From positions 59,874,102-59,938,101 of the forward strand of contig CAMTDV010001633.1 of assembly GCA_947069175.1 (NCBI GenBank): a stretch of 64,000 bases of DNA, given 5' to 3'. The notes beneath the pieces are model-generated. The model was not told the DNA's origin, did not search any database, and saw nothing but the letters and a program-made list of their open reading frames with translations. Of the stretch, positions 11,079-21,660 are shown one piece after another. A program made the translations under genes and the position numbers. This stretch comes from Scalesia atractyloides. Lineage: Eukaryota; Streptophyta; Magnoliopsida; Asterales; Asteraceae. Each line of letters opens with the position of its first letter. Position 1 is the first letter of the stretch.

Positions 11079-12446
11079 ACGAGGCGTTGTCAAGAAAGAT
11101 CTCAGATCCGGAAGCACAAGGACGAAATCGTCACTTTACACAAGCTGGACTAACCCGTACGAACCTTCAAGTTCGCCCGGATTAGCCCGAGTTTCTGTAA
11201 AATGGCTAAGTTCGCTCCAAAAGACCTCTCCAGCCTAAGTTTTACTCAGTGGCTTAAGGTTGGAGGGATGGACACTCGATTTTCTCAGCAAACGGCGCAA
11301 AAACGCACGATTTGGATGCTAAAACGATCAAGTTCGCTCGAGATTTACTGATTTTATACAGCTCAACAGTCAAGTTCGCTCGAACGTGCACCCTCTGGAT
11401 CAAGTTCGGCCGAACTTGAGTCAAAAACCTTCATTAGAACACCACAAGTTCGCTCGAACTTGTCAAGTTTCTCAGGAAACTTCACAAGTTCGGCCGAACT
11501 TGCAGATCCAGTCAACACATTATACAAGTTCGACCGAACTTGTCAAGTTTCCTTGAGAAACTTAAGAAGTTCGCCCGAACTTGTCTCAAAACACAACAAA
11601 TCCTCACAAATTCGCTCGAACTTGTATGGAAACATACAAGTTTGCCCGAACTTGTCCTCTGCCCATTCAGCATTTCGGAAGACTGATGACTTCTGTTCGC
11701 TTACAGGCTGATCCGACGCTCTCCTCGACTCCACTCAGATCCCGCACTTCTCCCAAAACGCAACGAGGCGTTGTCAAGAAAGATCTCAGATCCGGAAGCA
11801 CAAGGACGAAATCGTCACTTTACACAAGCTGGACTAACCCGTACGAACCTTCAAGTTCGCCCGGATTAGCCCGAGTTTCTGTAAAATGGCTAAGTTCGCT
11901 CCAAAAGACCTCTCCAGCCTAAGTTTTACTCAGTGGCTTAAGGTTGGAGGGATGGACACTCGATTTTCTCAGCAAACGGCGCAAAAACGCACGATTTGGA
12001 TGCTAAAACGATCAAGTTCGCTCGAGATTTACTGATTTTATACAGCTCAACAGTCAAGTTCGCTCGAACGTGCACCTTCTGGGTCAAGTTCGGCCGAACT
12101 TGAGTCAAAAACCTTCATTAGAACACCACAAGTTCGCTCGAACTTGTCAAGTTTCTCAGGAAACTTCACAACTTCGGCCGAACTTGCAGATCCAGTCAAC
12201 ACCTTATACAAGTTCGACCGAACTTGTCAAGTTTCCTTGAGAAACTTAAGAAGTTCGCCCGAACTTGTCTCAAAACACAACAAATCCTCACAAATTCGCT
12301 CGAACTTGTATGGAAACATACAAGTTTGCCCGAACTTGTCCTCTGCCCATTCAGCATTTCGGAAGACTGATGACTTCTGTTTGCTTACAGGCTGATCCGA
12401 CGCTCTCCTCGACTCGACTCAGATCCCGCACTTCTCCCAAAACGCA
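11079..12446 (+). repeat. 684-bp tandem duplication inside the solo LTR
   Basis: The block starting AACGAGGCGTTGTCAAG at about 11079 recurs at about 11763, an exact offset of 684 bp, with only a handful of substitutions (for example ACCCTCTGGAT/ACCTTCTGGGT). The junction shows AACG microhomology. Each unit holds six to seven copies of the TTCGnnCGAA palindrome spaced about 40 bp apart (first unit near 11400, 11446, 11485, 11525, 11565, 11607, 11637), so the array was doubled recently. Confidence 0.93.
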
Positions 12447-13236
12447 CCCACAGTGAGTATACTTGAACCCTTTTATGCTTAAACGCACTTTTGGGTGTCA
12501 CATATGTTCGTATATCAAAACACATCACACAACTCTCAAACGCTTATTCGCAACCCGCTGTTACATGATTATACGTGAAATCTGCTGAATTGTATGTATT
12601 GCTTGATTGCTTGTACGCCACCCTTACAATGATAGTATACTAGAGGTTGACCCGCCACCCAGAGGCCCGGGGTTGTTAAGGCTCGCATTTTTATTTCGTA
12701 TTTATTTTTCTCTTTTAGGATGTGAACGCCTGTTCGCATGCCTCGATCAATAGCGGTTTGTTGGTCTGCATGAATCTAAGTAGTTACATCATTCACATCT
12801 ATGACGTATGGCATGCGGTGTATGCTAAACGCTTTTATATCTAGTATGGACGCAAACTTGTATGCTCACCTTTACTTAACTGTATTGACATTTTTTTCAA
12901 CATATGTGGCAGGTTGAGGATTAGCTTTGGATGCATTTGGATTTTGCTTAGTTTAGTTGTCTTAGTTGTTTCGAAACTCATGTATTAAATCTAGGGGATA
13001 TCGAACCTGATTAGTTCTTATGAGAAAAACAAAGTTTATGTAATAATTGATTGGAAATGTTATGTTTGATAGTATGGGATGTTAAACGTTATGTAATGTT
13101 GCTAGTTAATTGTTATGAAATTCTCGTGAGACAATCTGGTCGCCTAGTGCCACTAACCCCGATGTTTCTGCCATCGGTTGGGGTGTGACATGGCCTTTGC
13201 CACCCCACTAAATGGCGCCAACGAGTGTGAATTGGC

Positions 13237-13250
13237 GGGGGGGGGGGGGG
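13237..13250. repeat. G14 homopolymer
   Basis: Fourteen consecutive G. A long G-run of this kind is also an assembly-quality caution. Confidence 0.9.
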
Positions 13251-13584
13251 CAAAATTTTGCGCAAATCAACATTTTTGTTCTCTTCTTTTTTCCTATTTT
13301 ATATTAACTAGATGTAACACCTGCCACGTTGCGGCCAGGTTCACAATCACATATCATAGAAGCTAAAAGATTGTTTGGTATTCGTTCGATTCGTTACCAC
13401 ATCAACACTCACCAGAGTAACCAAAAGAGAAAACGTAGTCTAAGAGTTGTATGAATATGAATAGATACAAATTGTATTTACAAAAGAATGTAATATAATG
13501 ATATGTTAGCATAAACCGACCGACTTGTTTGGCTCAGATTTGCCGACTAATATAGCGTGGTTCAGATCTGTCTATTAGACCACC

Positions 13585-13668
13585 ATGGCTGCATCAGAGG
13601 TTGTGAATGGAGAAACTCGCACTTTCCGTCCTCCAATCGTGCCACGCCAAGAGCCGATTGCGACTTAA
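13585..13668 (+). pseudogene. Short exon-like frame with strong start context
   Basis: A 27-codon frame begins at ATG in CCACCATGGCT context, close to the plant consensus, and reads MAASEVVNGETRTF before a proline-rich end and TAA. I do not recognise the parent protein. It may be a captured first exon, as it lies just inside the candidate Helitron terminus. It could also be chance. Confidence 0.3.
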
Positions 13669-14091
13669 CTCATAGTAGGCTCTTGTAGCTGGATAGACAT
13701 AAGTGAAATAGAGTAGAAAGAAGCCACGCAAATACAAAATAGACACACCTGTAATGATGAAATCAAGTGATTTAGGAAAATTATAAATCTTTCGTAGTCG
13801 TTTTAAACATTTCCTTAAAAAAGAGTTACGCGAAAATGATATAACAGATCGTTCCATCAACCAAGGTTGTTTTTTGAAATGGTAATTCAATCGGACCTAA
13901 CAAAAAAAAAAACAAAATGTATGAAAATAAACACTCACGAATAAGTTGAGATTACCTTTCAAAACCTGCTGAAATATTCCTTGTTCCGTTTCCGACTCGG
14001 ATCAAAAGTCAAAAACGAAAAATAAATGAAACCTTAAGATCGTATCATCATAAGAAAAAAACTATTAAAAAAACAAAGCATATAATTATAC

Positions 14092-14217
14092 CGAGAATGG
14101 TGGGAACCCACATAGCAAAATACATCTTATGACACCGGCACTCCAAATATCACATTCTTGGCTAAAGAATTTCTTCAGGACCACTCAGGCCACGTAATAA
14201 GGGCTTCCAACACAACA
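14092..14217 (-). pseudogene. Ser/Thr protein kinase exon fragment (subdomains VIII-IX)
   Basis: The minus strand reads GSPYYVA, then an in-frame TGA where the APE motif proline is expected, then VVLKKFFSQECDIWSAGVI and LLCGFPPFS. This is the activation-segment end and the DxWSxGV helix typical of calcium-dependent and PEP-carboxylase-type plant kinases. A GTATAA splice donor follows at 14091. The stop codon and loss of the APE glutamate make it a pseudogene piece. No ATP-binding lobe is adjacent. Confidence 0.65.
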
Positions 14218-14485
14218 GTGAACATCTCACCTGTAATAAGCATTCCCAAATATCACTGATTTACATATGAAAATAGAAAAATTTACATATCAGAGGAAAG
14301 AGGAAAGTTCTGAACCATAAAGTACAATTAGGCTTGATAAAATCACCTATAATGAGTAAAATTCTGTTGCAAAAACAATGTCAAAACATTTAATGAGTAT
14401 CATTCCAATTTGGTAACTTACACAGCCTAAAGTTTAAACATCACAAGATTAGAGCTACTTTGACAGATCTACCAAATTGTTTTTG

Positions 14486-14683
14486 TCATATGTAGTCTTG
14501 CAGTAAGTTTTCACAACCCTCACACGCATAGCTAGCGATTACTTGGTCATTATCAGTCCAAACGTCAACTGCGCATGTGAGCCCTTCCTTTTGATAAGTG
14601 TAACTTCCTTGTCTACCAATGCACTTAACCATTAACCACCTTGGAAAATTCTTCAGTTTTACACCAAGTGGTGATGACAGATG
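14486..14683 (-). pseudogene. Unrecognised coding-like fragment with cysteines
   Basis: An open frame of 65 codons with protein-like composition reads LGVKLKNFPRWLMVKCIG near its start and YACEGCENLLQDYI at its end, then TGA. It lacks an upstream ATG in frame, so it looks like an internal or last exon. I cannot name the family. It lies in the same strand as the kinase fragment, inside the candidate Helitron. Confidence 0.35.
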
Positions 14684-15751
14684 AAAAACTTAGAAGTACA
14701 ATAATTAGAATATGCACCTCATTCAAACATTTCATCTAACACCTCCCGTGCAGCCGTGTAGGTTCAAGGTTTGCTAATATATTCTTTGATCAACATAAAG
14801 AAACTTGTTTTTCCGGAAAACAATAAACTTTTCAAGAAAAACTTTATAACATTGGCTGCATCGCACAACAAACATTATAATCAACCAAACAAAACTACAA
14901 CCAATAGCTCAGAAGTAACCTTATAGAACCTTTCATCAATCTACTAATCACACATGTTATTAAATGTTTAAAATTTACAGATGATATTTAGATTCACATG
15001 GGGTTATATCTCTCATTCTAACAAATGTCTACCTAAAGGAATGAAGCAATGACGACTTAAGCTTCAGCTTGGATTCACACTTGAAGTTAAGGAACCAGCT
15101 TGGTAGGTCTCATTTATCCTTAATGAGCTCGGGTTGGCTTGTTTGTTCTTAATAAGTCATAAACACATTTATTAAGAGTTTGTTTTTACACTATATTTAG
15201 CTATGAAGTATTTAACTAATTAATCACTAATACAATGTAACATCTATTCTTAGAGTAGCTTGTTAAAACTGATATAATCTTTTTACCTATGAAGTATTTA
15301 ACTAATTAATCACCAATCCAACTTAACATTTTATAGATACATCAAGGGAACAAAATGCCCCACCTTGTTTGTTCTTAATAAGCCTGACTTTTAACGAACA
15401 ACTAGTGTATGCATTGGAACTGCAAGTGAAGTAAATAAATTGGAAAAACAGAGAAACTGAGCCTCAATTTCTTGCAAGAAATCCAATTGAGGTCTAAAAA
15501 CTAACTCCCGAAATCAATCTAAAGTGATTGGCATTTGCTCAGTAACCTAACAATAACCAAAGTTCATGATTCCCCTAAAAGTAAAACCAATTTAGGTTTA
15601 CTATTTTACTGAAACGTTAATCAAAGATGGGCTGAATTTAAAGTTAAGACTGAAACAACAAAAAAAACATGTATTTTATACATCGAAGAACACAGGTCGG
15701 CAAAAATCCAAGAGAACATACCCTAACCTAGTTCATACCATAAAAACTAAC

Positions 15752-15962
15752 CTCGTTTGGAATCGTCTGATTCAAGCAACGATGAGCAACGACTCGGCGG
15801 AGATGAAGATGAAAGATGGTCGTCAGTGGCGGTGTACGGGAAACCAGTTTGAAGGGTAGCTCGATGGAGAGAATGGTGTGAGAGGGCTGGGAGGGCTCCA
15901 CTGGCAAAACTCAAAAAATTTGGGGTATGGTGAGGCTTGGGTTTGGGGCGTGGCTTGGCCAA
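15752..15962 (-). pseudogene. Possible first exon of an unknown gene
   Basis: The frame starts MAKPRPKPKPHH, is rich in Pro, Ser and His, and runs 70 codons to a consensus donor (GAG|GTTAGT). It may be a first exon captured with its intron start; nothing downstream clearly continues it. No family recognised. Confidence 0.3.
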
Positions 15963-15992
15963 ATTCTTTTAATTTTTTTTTTAATTAATAGA

Positions 15993-17670
15993 TAATGTAG
16001 GGTAGGGTGCACCCAATAGCCACCCGCCAGCTCAGAGGTAGCCTCGCCCAACGCCCGGGCTGAAACTCACGCTAAAAGGGCCACGCCCAAACCCAAGCCC
16101 ACCCGGGGTGATCACATGGGCGTTTCCCCCCAACCCACGCCCAAACCCCCGCCCATACCCCATAGCCTTAATGGTCGGGAGTGGGTGAATCAGAACCACA
16201 AATTTTTTTTTGAAAACACCCTAAACTAATGGTACAACTCATCTAAGCATAGAGTGGTTACTTATTTATAGGTTGTAATAATAGTTAAGGGGCTTTAAAC
16301 TACACTATTCTTATCAAAGCATGGGGGACTTTAAAGACTTACTGTCTACGTGGCACTAACGTAGTGTCTTAACTACCATAAAAGCTTTATTCCATACCAC
16401 CTAGCCCAAAATACGAGAAACTACAACTTTTTTTTTACTATTCGCTATAGGTAATTCATATGATTATTGGTGTTAAAGATACCTAAAAACCATGTTAAAT
16501 TTTTATAAATGACTAAAATACCGTTACAAGAAAAGAAAAAATTAAATAAAAATCACCAAACCTCTCCCCTCATTAGGGATGAGCTCGATATGAACCGTAC
16601 TGGTATTTGATACCGATCCTAAAAACTCGTCAAAATGGGTACCAGTACCGTAAGTGCTTGGTACGATACGATATTCGAAGATATAAAATGGGAAAAATAC
16701 CATATCGTAACTTACCTTATCAAACCAAAAGTACCGATCCAAAAAAGGTTAAAAATTGGTACCAAAATTCAATTGGTATGGTACTTTTGAGGTATCTATT
16801 TTTAGATACCCAATGTCAATTGCTCATCTCTACTTCCCACCACCCTTCTTGGTTGAATTTTTCAGTAGTCGATACCTAGTCATGTTCTTTGGGCAACATC
16901 TAGTAGCCAACACAGCACCGCGGGTGCATACGACCTATGTGGGTGAGGGACTAATTGTTTGAATGACAAAATTGTACGTGGAACGGTGAGAATGCGAATA
17001 AGAGTGAAGAGAACAAATACTATTTTCACCCACATTTTGAATTTAAATTTAAGTCAAAATCAAATTTGGAGATTTTTCTTAATGGTCTGATTGGTATGGG
17101 GCAATGCAATGAAAGAAGGAATGAAATGGACAAGGGAATGAAATGGACAAGGGAATGAAATGAATCATTGCCATTCTATTGTCTTTTTCGGTTATCATGT
17201 GAGAATGAAATGAATCATCACTTTGTGTTGTTTGGTAGGCAGGAAAAGAGGAAAGAATAAAATGGACGATGGATAGCGGTAGTGGGTGGCGGAGATAGCA
17301 GTGGTGGTGGGTGGCGACGACGGTGGTGGGTGGCTATGGCAGCAACGGGTGGTGGCGGTGGCGGCGATGGCCGAGGGTGGTGGCGGTGAAAAGTGAGATA
17401 GGGAATGAAATGAAAAAAAGAAACAAGGGGCCAGGTGGATGAAATGAATTTGTGGTTTTTAAAGTGAATGAAATTCCTTATGTAATGGGTAATTCCATTA
17501 CCTTAACCAACCAAACACTTTTTTTTTCATTCACTCGCAATAGTCCATTCCATTCTGCCTCTCATTCCTACATACCAAACACTACCAAACTCTTCGTAAT
17601 AAGGAAAACACGAGATCTCACAAACTTATGTGATTCATTAATTGTCAAATTAATTTTCTTAATTGTCACA
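15993..17670. other. Mixed small repeats, no gene
   Basis: About 16020-16190 is a GC-rich block with repeated ACGCCCAAACCC/CCCGCCCA motifs. About 16576-16828 looks like a small hAT-type MITE: it opens TAGGGATGAGC, closes GCTCATCTCTA, and is full of GGTACCGATAC-like motifs, but the flanking 8-mers match only 6 of 8. GGAATGAAATGGACAAG is repeated near 17127-17160. A GGTGGCGG-rich low-complexity tract spans 17275-17395. No coding sequence seen. Confidence 0.5.
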
Positions 17671-17700
17671 CTAGTTTAAGAACCCGTGAATTTCACGGGT
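17671..17700 (-). other. Helitron 3'-terminal hairpin and CTAG
   Basis: Plus-strand CTAG, spacer, ACCCGTG, AATTT, CACGGGT. Read on the minus strand this is the hairpin-spacer-CTAG signature that ends rolling-circle transposons. Confidence 0.75.
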
Positions 17701-18119
17701 TGGTAAAAGAAAATATCTTCATTATCATCGTTGACATAAATATTATGATTTTATACACGTTAAAACACAAACGAATATATTAGAGTACCACGACAAATTG
17801 AAATACACGAATATGCAACGATCACAATTCGTTAAAAATCTCTTTATAAACCACAATTAGTAAAATAATTTATAACATAAAAGGATATGTTGCTCAAGGA
17901 ATTTAACGAAGAGAAAAAAAAGAACATTAGAGACCCTTGATACTTGAGCTTGAGCAAGATGAACAAAATCATAGTTGTTGTTCCTCGTACATATTCATGG
18001 ATACAATTTGTAAGTAATTCAATTACATTATTACTCGTATGAAGAGTTATGGTTCTATTAGGAAACCAAGGAAGAAGCTCATTTGCAAAAGTCACAATCT
18101 CAAAAAATTACACACCAAA

Positions 18120-18754
18120 AGAAGCAAATTATTTAACCAATCCATGGGTACAAAGCTCCTCCTACTGATCAGGAGATGCTGCAAATACCCTAGCAACTCG
18201 AGTCAAACAAACTGACGCATGCGCCAAAACCTGTAAATATGATGATATTTTAATAAAAAAAAAGTCATTTAACCATCCTTAGGCAGCGATAAGTAAATAT
18301 TTGTAGTACTCACCTTGGCATCATGGTAATGGTACTGAAAAAGATTAGTCAATAAACGAATAGGATCCATAACAAAATCAGCAGCATCAGATGGAAGTTT
18401 CTTGCACATGTTTGCAGCAGTAGAAAGCGCACATGCTGAGATACAAACCAAGAAGTCAATATAATAAGATACACTTCTAACATGACAGGACTAAAGTATA
18501 ACTAATATCTATGCGATTTGAAGAGATAGTACCAACACTTGTGGGTCCTTCCATGCTAAAACGCCAGCCAATAAATAAAATAAAATGTAATCATCAATGA
18601 CATACCTTGATATGCTTGCAACACCAAGTAGAGATCGAATCATATCTGATCGTTGTTTGATAACGTCATTTGTGATCCCTGACTTAATTTGTGGTAAACA
18701 ATTCAAGAATATGAACGAACACACCTTACTTTTTAGCAAAAAGTGTCGTGACAC
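18120..18754 (-). pseudogene. UPL3-like HECT E3 ubiquitin ligase fragment (armadillo region), three exons
   Basis: The minus strand holds three exon pieces. About 18509-18754 encodes MIRSLLGVASIS and LAGVLAWKDPQVL, with about 10 extra codons between them relative to the family as I recall it. Exon 18314-18435 encodes STAANMCKKLPSDAADFVMD and LLTNLFQYH, ends at a GTGAGT donor and starts after a CAG acceptor. Exon from 18230 encodes HASVCLTRVARVFAASPDQ, then an in-frame TAG (18162-18164) and a TAA shortly after. These motifs match the N-terminal armadillo-repeat part of plant UPL3/KAKTUS-type ligases, which ubiquitinate nuclear targets. The catalytic HECT domain is absent. Retained introns mean DNA-level capture, not retrocopying. 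Confidence 0.8.
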
Positions 18755-18915
18755 AAATAAACCACATAAAATTACTCTATCGACTGTAGAATGATGTTTG
18801 TGATTACATAGAATGAGAAATATTAAAAAGGAACAATCAGTGGGTCATCTATATAGCGAAAACCGTACCATACGCAAATAGTTATTCTTGTTGGCAATTC
18901 AAGCAACCATACTAA

Positions 18916-19046
18916 TTAGTAGAAACAAAATAAATCAGTAATCTTAATTATACATGGGTTGCTGCCACCGTCTTGATTATGCGGTCGCGTTTGACCCATC
19001 TCGATTTTCAGCCGCTGCACTTCAGCTCTCAGGGTTTCACTAAAAG
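18916..19046 (-). pseudogene. Group-I bZIP (VIP1/RF2-like) exon fragment
   Basis: After a TTTACAG acceptor the minus strand reads FSETLRAEVQRLKIEMGQT. This matches the last heptads of the leucine zipper in plant group-I bZIP factors (typically ...EALKAEVQRLKIATGQ). The frame runs on through a short asparagine-rich tail to TAA. The basic region and early zipper are absent, so it cannot bind DNA. It lies between the UPL3 and Sec61 beta pieces, same strand. Confidence 0.65.
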
Positions 19047-19602
19047 CTGTAAAATGAGATGATCAACGATATTTTTTAATGATCATGTGAAACTATTCAA
19101 TGTGAATCAAATATACATTGTTCATGGTCCAGATCAGCTGGTTTTGACAAACCCAACCATTAAACCCGCAAACCGCCAAAACCAAACCGTGAACCGAACC
19201 ATTAAAGCATTCAACTGATTGCTAAAACCTTTGTCATATTTATGATTTCAAAAGTAAAACCATTCATGAAATTAGAAAACTTAGAACAGATAAAGAAAGA
19301 GCGATTCAAGTAAGACATGAAAATGATAACTATCCCAGCTAGAAAACCATCAATATCCTAAACAAAAGCTCAAATTTTACCTAGAAATTTGTAAAAACAA
19401 ATAAACCAAATTGAAAGTACAATAATCAATAATAGTATGGAAAGCTTACCACTGTACTAAAAAACAGCTCTATGCGTTTTAGGCTCCTAACTATAGCTTG
19501 TATGTCCAGTCAAGTTGCGAGCGAGTAATAGTTTGGTATGTTCTGAACAAAAGGAAATTAAATCTCATGAACCACATATCTTTTGACAATAGGATATTCG
19601 CC

Positions 19603-19854
19603 TTACTCCTTAAGGACGAAGTAAAGCTTACCCATGACATAAAGTACAACAACAAACGCAATGAAACCAATGCTCATCACAAGAACAACATTTGGGGAGA
19701 TCTTTAGTCCAGGTGCATCATCAGTGTAGAACTGGATCATGTTGCCAACTGTCCCACCTACCGCACGACCAGTTCCACCCGTTCTCCTCCTTAGTAAGTT
19801 GGCGGCAGCCGCAGCTGCAGTTCCTCTTTGTGGAGCTCCTCAACTCAAAGGCAT
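19603..19854 (-). pseudogene. Sec61 beta subunit copy with early stop
   Basis: The parent is the small tail-anchored subunit of the ER protein-conducting channel. From ATG at 19852-19854 the frame reads MPLS, then TGA at codon 5, then GAPQRGTAAAAANLLRRR, a glycine-rich linker, QFYTDDAPGLKISPNVVLVM, a single hydrophobic transmembrane segment and MGKLYFVLKE, TAA at 19603-19605. The total of 83 residues is close to the family's usual 80-85. Domain order and the TDDAPGLKISP signature are fully conserved. Apart from the codon-5 stop the frame is open, so decay is recent. It has no intron and sits inside the Helitron with four other captured genes. Confidence 0.85.
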
Positions 19855-20837
19855 TCTGTACCAAAAAGTGTATATACTGAAACCATTAGATTCATATATA
19901 CGGTCGTATTGGATTATCAAACGGGATGGAGTGTTGTCAAAATTTTATTAATTAATACATAAATGTCTTAAATTAGTTTATTCATATAATTAGATCATTT
20001 TGAAAAGTAAAATGACGCATTTTCACAACCATAATTGGTTCAATTTGTACAATTTGTTTGGCCACCATTCACCTACGATGGTCATGTTGTATGTGCATAT
20101 TGCCACGATTGTTTTAAAATACATTTTGTATTATATTGCTATCATTTATGTGCGGGTGTTGTAAATTAAGAGTAGACAAAAAAACTGAAGCAAGCAGCCA
20201 CACATAAGTCTCTTTGTGGGTGGCTGTTGTTGCACGAAGAGACAACTCAAGCCAATTCCATTTATTGTAAAAAATGAGAGCACCCCTTAAAGATAATGTT
20301 ATCATTGAGCCAAGGTTGTGAGCAATTAATATGCGACTGACTTGAGTACAAAGTGGTCATATTTGAATAAGTGGACCATACGCTTGCCTGTCAAGTGAGT
20401 GGTTTTGGCTGTCGGTCAAAATTGTTCAGGTCGACCGAGCATGTCCATGCATCCATAAGGCTGATCGGTATCCTAGCTTCATCCCCTTTAGGTCCATCCT
20501 CACACCCATCCTACATGACGCTGACGTGGAGGGCCATCCTTGTGAGAGGGCCATCACCCATACCTAGTAGCCTAATAATTTACCTTTTCTAATCTAAATA
20601 GTTAGTTACTTAGTGTGTCAATTACAATAAAAAATTTATTTTATTTCAAAACTTGTTTGATATTTTAAAAGAAATTTTTCAGACTGTTATGATTTACCCT
20701 GTTTGACCCGTTAAATTTTTACCTAATAATTTTATATTACCAGCTTGACCATTTAAAATACAACATAACCCTAATCAACCCATTCATACATAAGAGACCT
20801 CTAAAGATAACCAATAAGTTGTGGTATACTAACTGAC

Positions 20838-21079
20838 TCATCAAAGAATGTTGCATCCCATCCAAGCTCAGGGTTTAAAAACTGAAACCTAAGAAATGGA
20901 GAGCATATTATATGAAATAATGTCTAATATAGTAATATACTAATATGTAAAATTAACATCAATAATATCCAAGAATTGCTCACCGTACTTATCATAAATG
21001 CAGCAATGGACCCTAAACCAGCAAGAGAGTTCGTATTTGGGGATTCATTAAAGAATGCCTTAAGACCATTTGAAAGCAA
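20838..21079 (-). pseudogene. Copper P-type ATPase (PAA2/HMA8-like) fragment, two exons
   Basis: Exon 20984-21079 (after a TAG acceptor, before a GTGAGC donor) encodes FFNESPNTNSLAGLGSIAAF. The next exon starts at 20881 after CAG and encodes NPELGWDATFFDE before homology stops at about 20838. This is the transmembrane segment region of plastid copper-transporting P1B ATPases (family form ...SPNMNSLVGFG... LNPxLxWDATFFDEPVMLLGFVLLG). The CPC motif, phosphorylation and ATP-binding domains are missing. PAA2 fits better than PAA1 from memory. The exons join in phase 0. Confidence 0.78.
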
Positions 21080-21531
21080 CTATGAGAAAGAAGCAATTAT
21101 ATAAAATCAGGTAAATGTGTGGCCCTAAGCTACGTCAGCGTAAAATTAAAAGGCAAATAATGTCCTATTTTGGTCTTTTACTCATTAAGGACAAATAATG
21201 ATAAATTATAAGAATGTGTATATTAGAGATCAATACTCTTAGTCTAATATTAATACATAAAACATTTGGTATACGATTGTAGTCTCATGTTTTATATGAA
21301 GAAAACACTAGTATATTTTAAAGAAGCAAAACCAAAAAAGCTATCCAATAAATCTTTACCATTTTCGGTCCCGTACCCCACAGCTAGCTCACCATGGTCT
21401 GAATTTGTTCCACATGAGCGTGAAGATACCCTGCGTACATTGAATGACTCAAATATTATTTAATTCCTGATTCGCTTATGCGGTTTGTGATTATCTAAAT
21501 GACTGAATCATGTATATATTGTATTACCAAA

Positions 21532-21660
21532 GTGTAAAACTGGAAATCCCTGCCACCGGCTTCAATAGCAACAACAATAGGTCAGTTTACAACAACTTTC
21601 TTCAGCGATGATTCGTCATTTACCAGTACATCATCATAACCATCAGTAGTAACAACCCTA
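21532..21660 (-). pseudogene. Papain-family (RD21-like) cysteine protease fragment
   Basis: The minus strand reads VVTTDGYDDVLVNDESSLKK, then VVVN, an in-frame TGA where a glutamine is expected, then PIVVAIEAGGRDFQFY. This is the stretch between the catalytic Cys and His of plant C1A proteases (usual form VxTIDGYEDVPxNDExxLKKAVANQPVSVAIEAGGxxFQ). Neither catalytic residue is included. It is the gene fragment nearest the Helitron's proposed 5' end. Confidence 0.78.

Larger units (their letters stand above)
10103..13190 (+). mobile_element. Solo LTR of gypsy family G2, 3088 bp, TSD TGGCC
   Basis: It begins TGTAACAACTCC and ends GGTTGGGGTGTGACA, like the LTRs at 36742 and 45195. It is flanked by perfect 5-bp duplications TGGCC at 10098-10102 and 13191-13195. 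No primer-binding site, coding region or polypurine tract is attached, so it is a solo LTR left by LTR-LTR recombination. It is about 500-600 bp longer than its relatives because of an internal tandem duplication. TATA box TATAAATA at 10745-10752. Open frames between 11460 and 12456 arise from translating the palindrome array and are not genes. Confidence 0.92.
13308..15992 (-). mobile_element. Candidate Helitron with captured exon fragments
   Basis: On the minus strand the right-hand terminus reads a hairpin (ACCTGGCC...GGCAGGT, one bulge), a spacer, then CTAG (13308-13311) and T. This is a Helitron 3' end. A possible 5' end, TCTATTAATT, lies at 15992 on the minus strand with a flanking A, so insertion between A and T would be satisfied. 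The 5' end is a weak call. Inside are exon-like fragments on both strands (13585, 14092, 14486, 15752). Confidence 0.4.

Noticed and set aside
10553..12340. CRISPR-like regularly spaced repeats
   Set aside because: The repeats are palindromic half-sites in a plant LTR, spacing is only roughly regular, arms vary, and no bacterial context exists.
11460..12456. Several open frames of 60-113 codons on both strands in the solo LTR
   Set aside because: They translate the palindrome array (repeated FARTC, SSPEL, VRPNL words) and lie inside a duplicated LTR with no coding homology.
13594..13890. 98-codon minus-strand frame
   Set aside because: No recognisable motif, odd composition, and overlap with the plus-strand exon-like piece; judged a chance frame.
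17080..17560. A MITE of the GGAATGAAATGG type
   Set aside because: The outer sequences look loosely inverted but I could not find clear terminal repeats or a target duplication.
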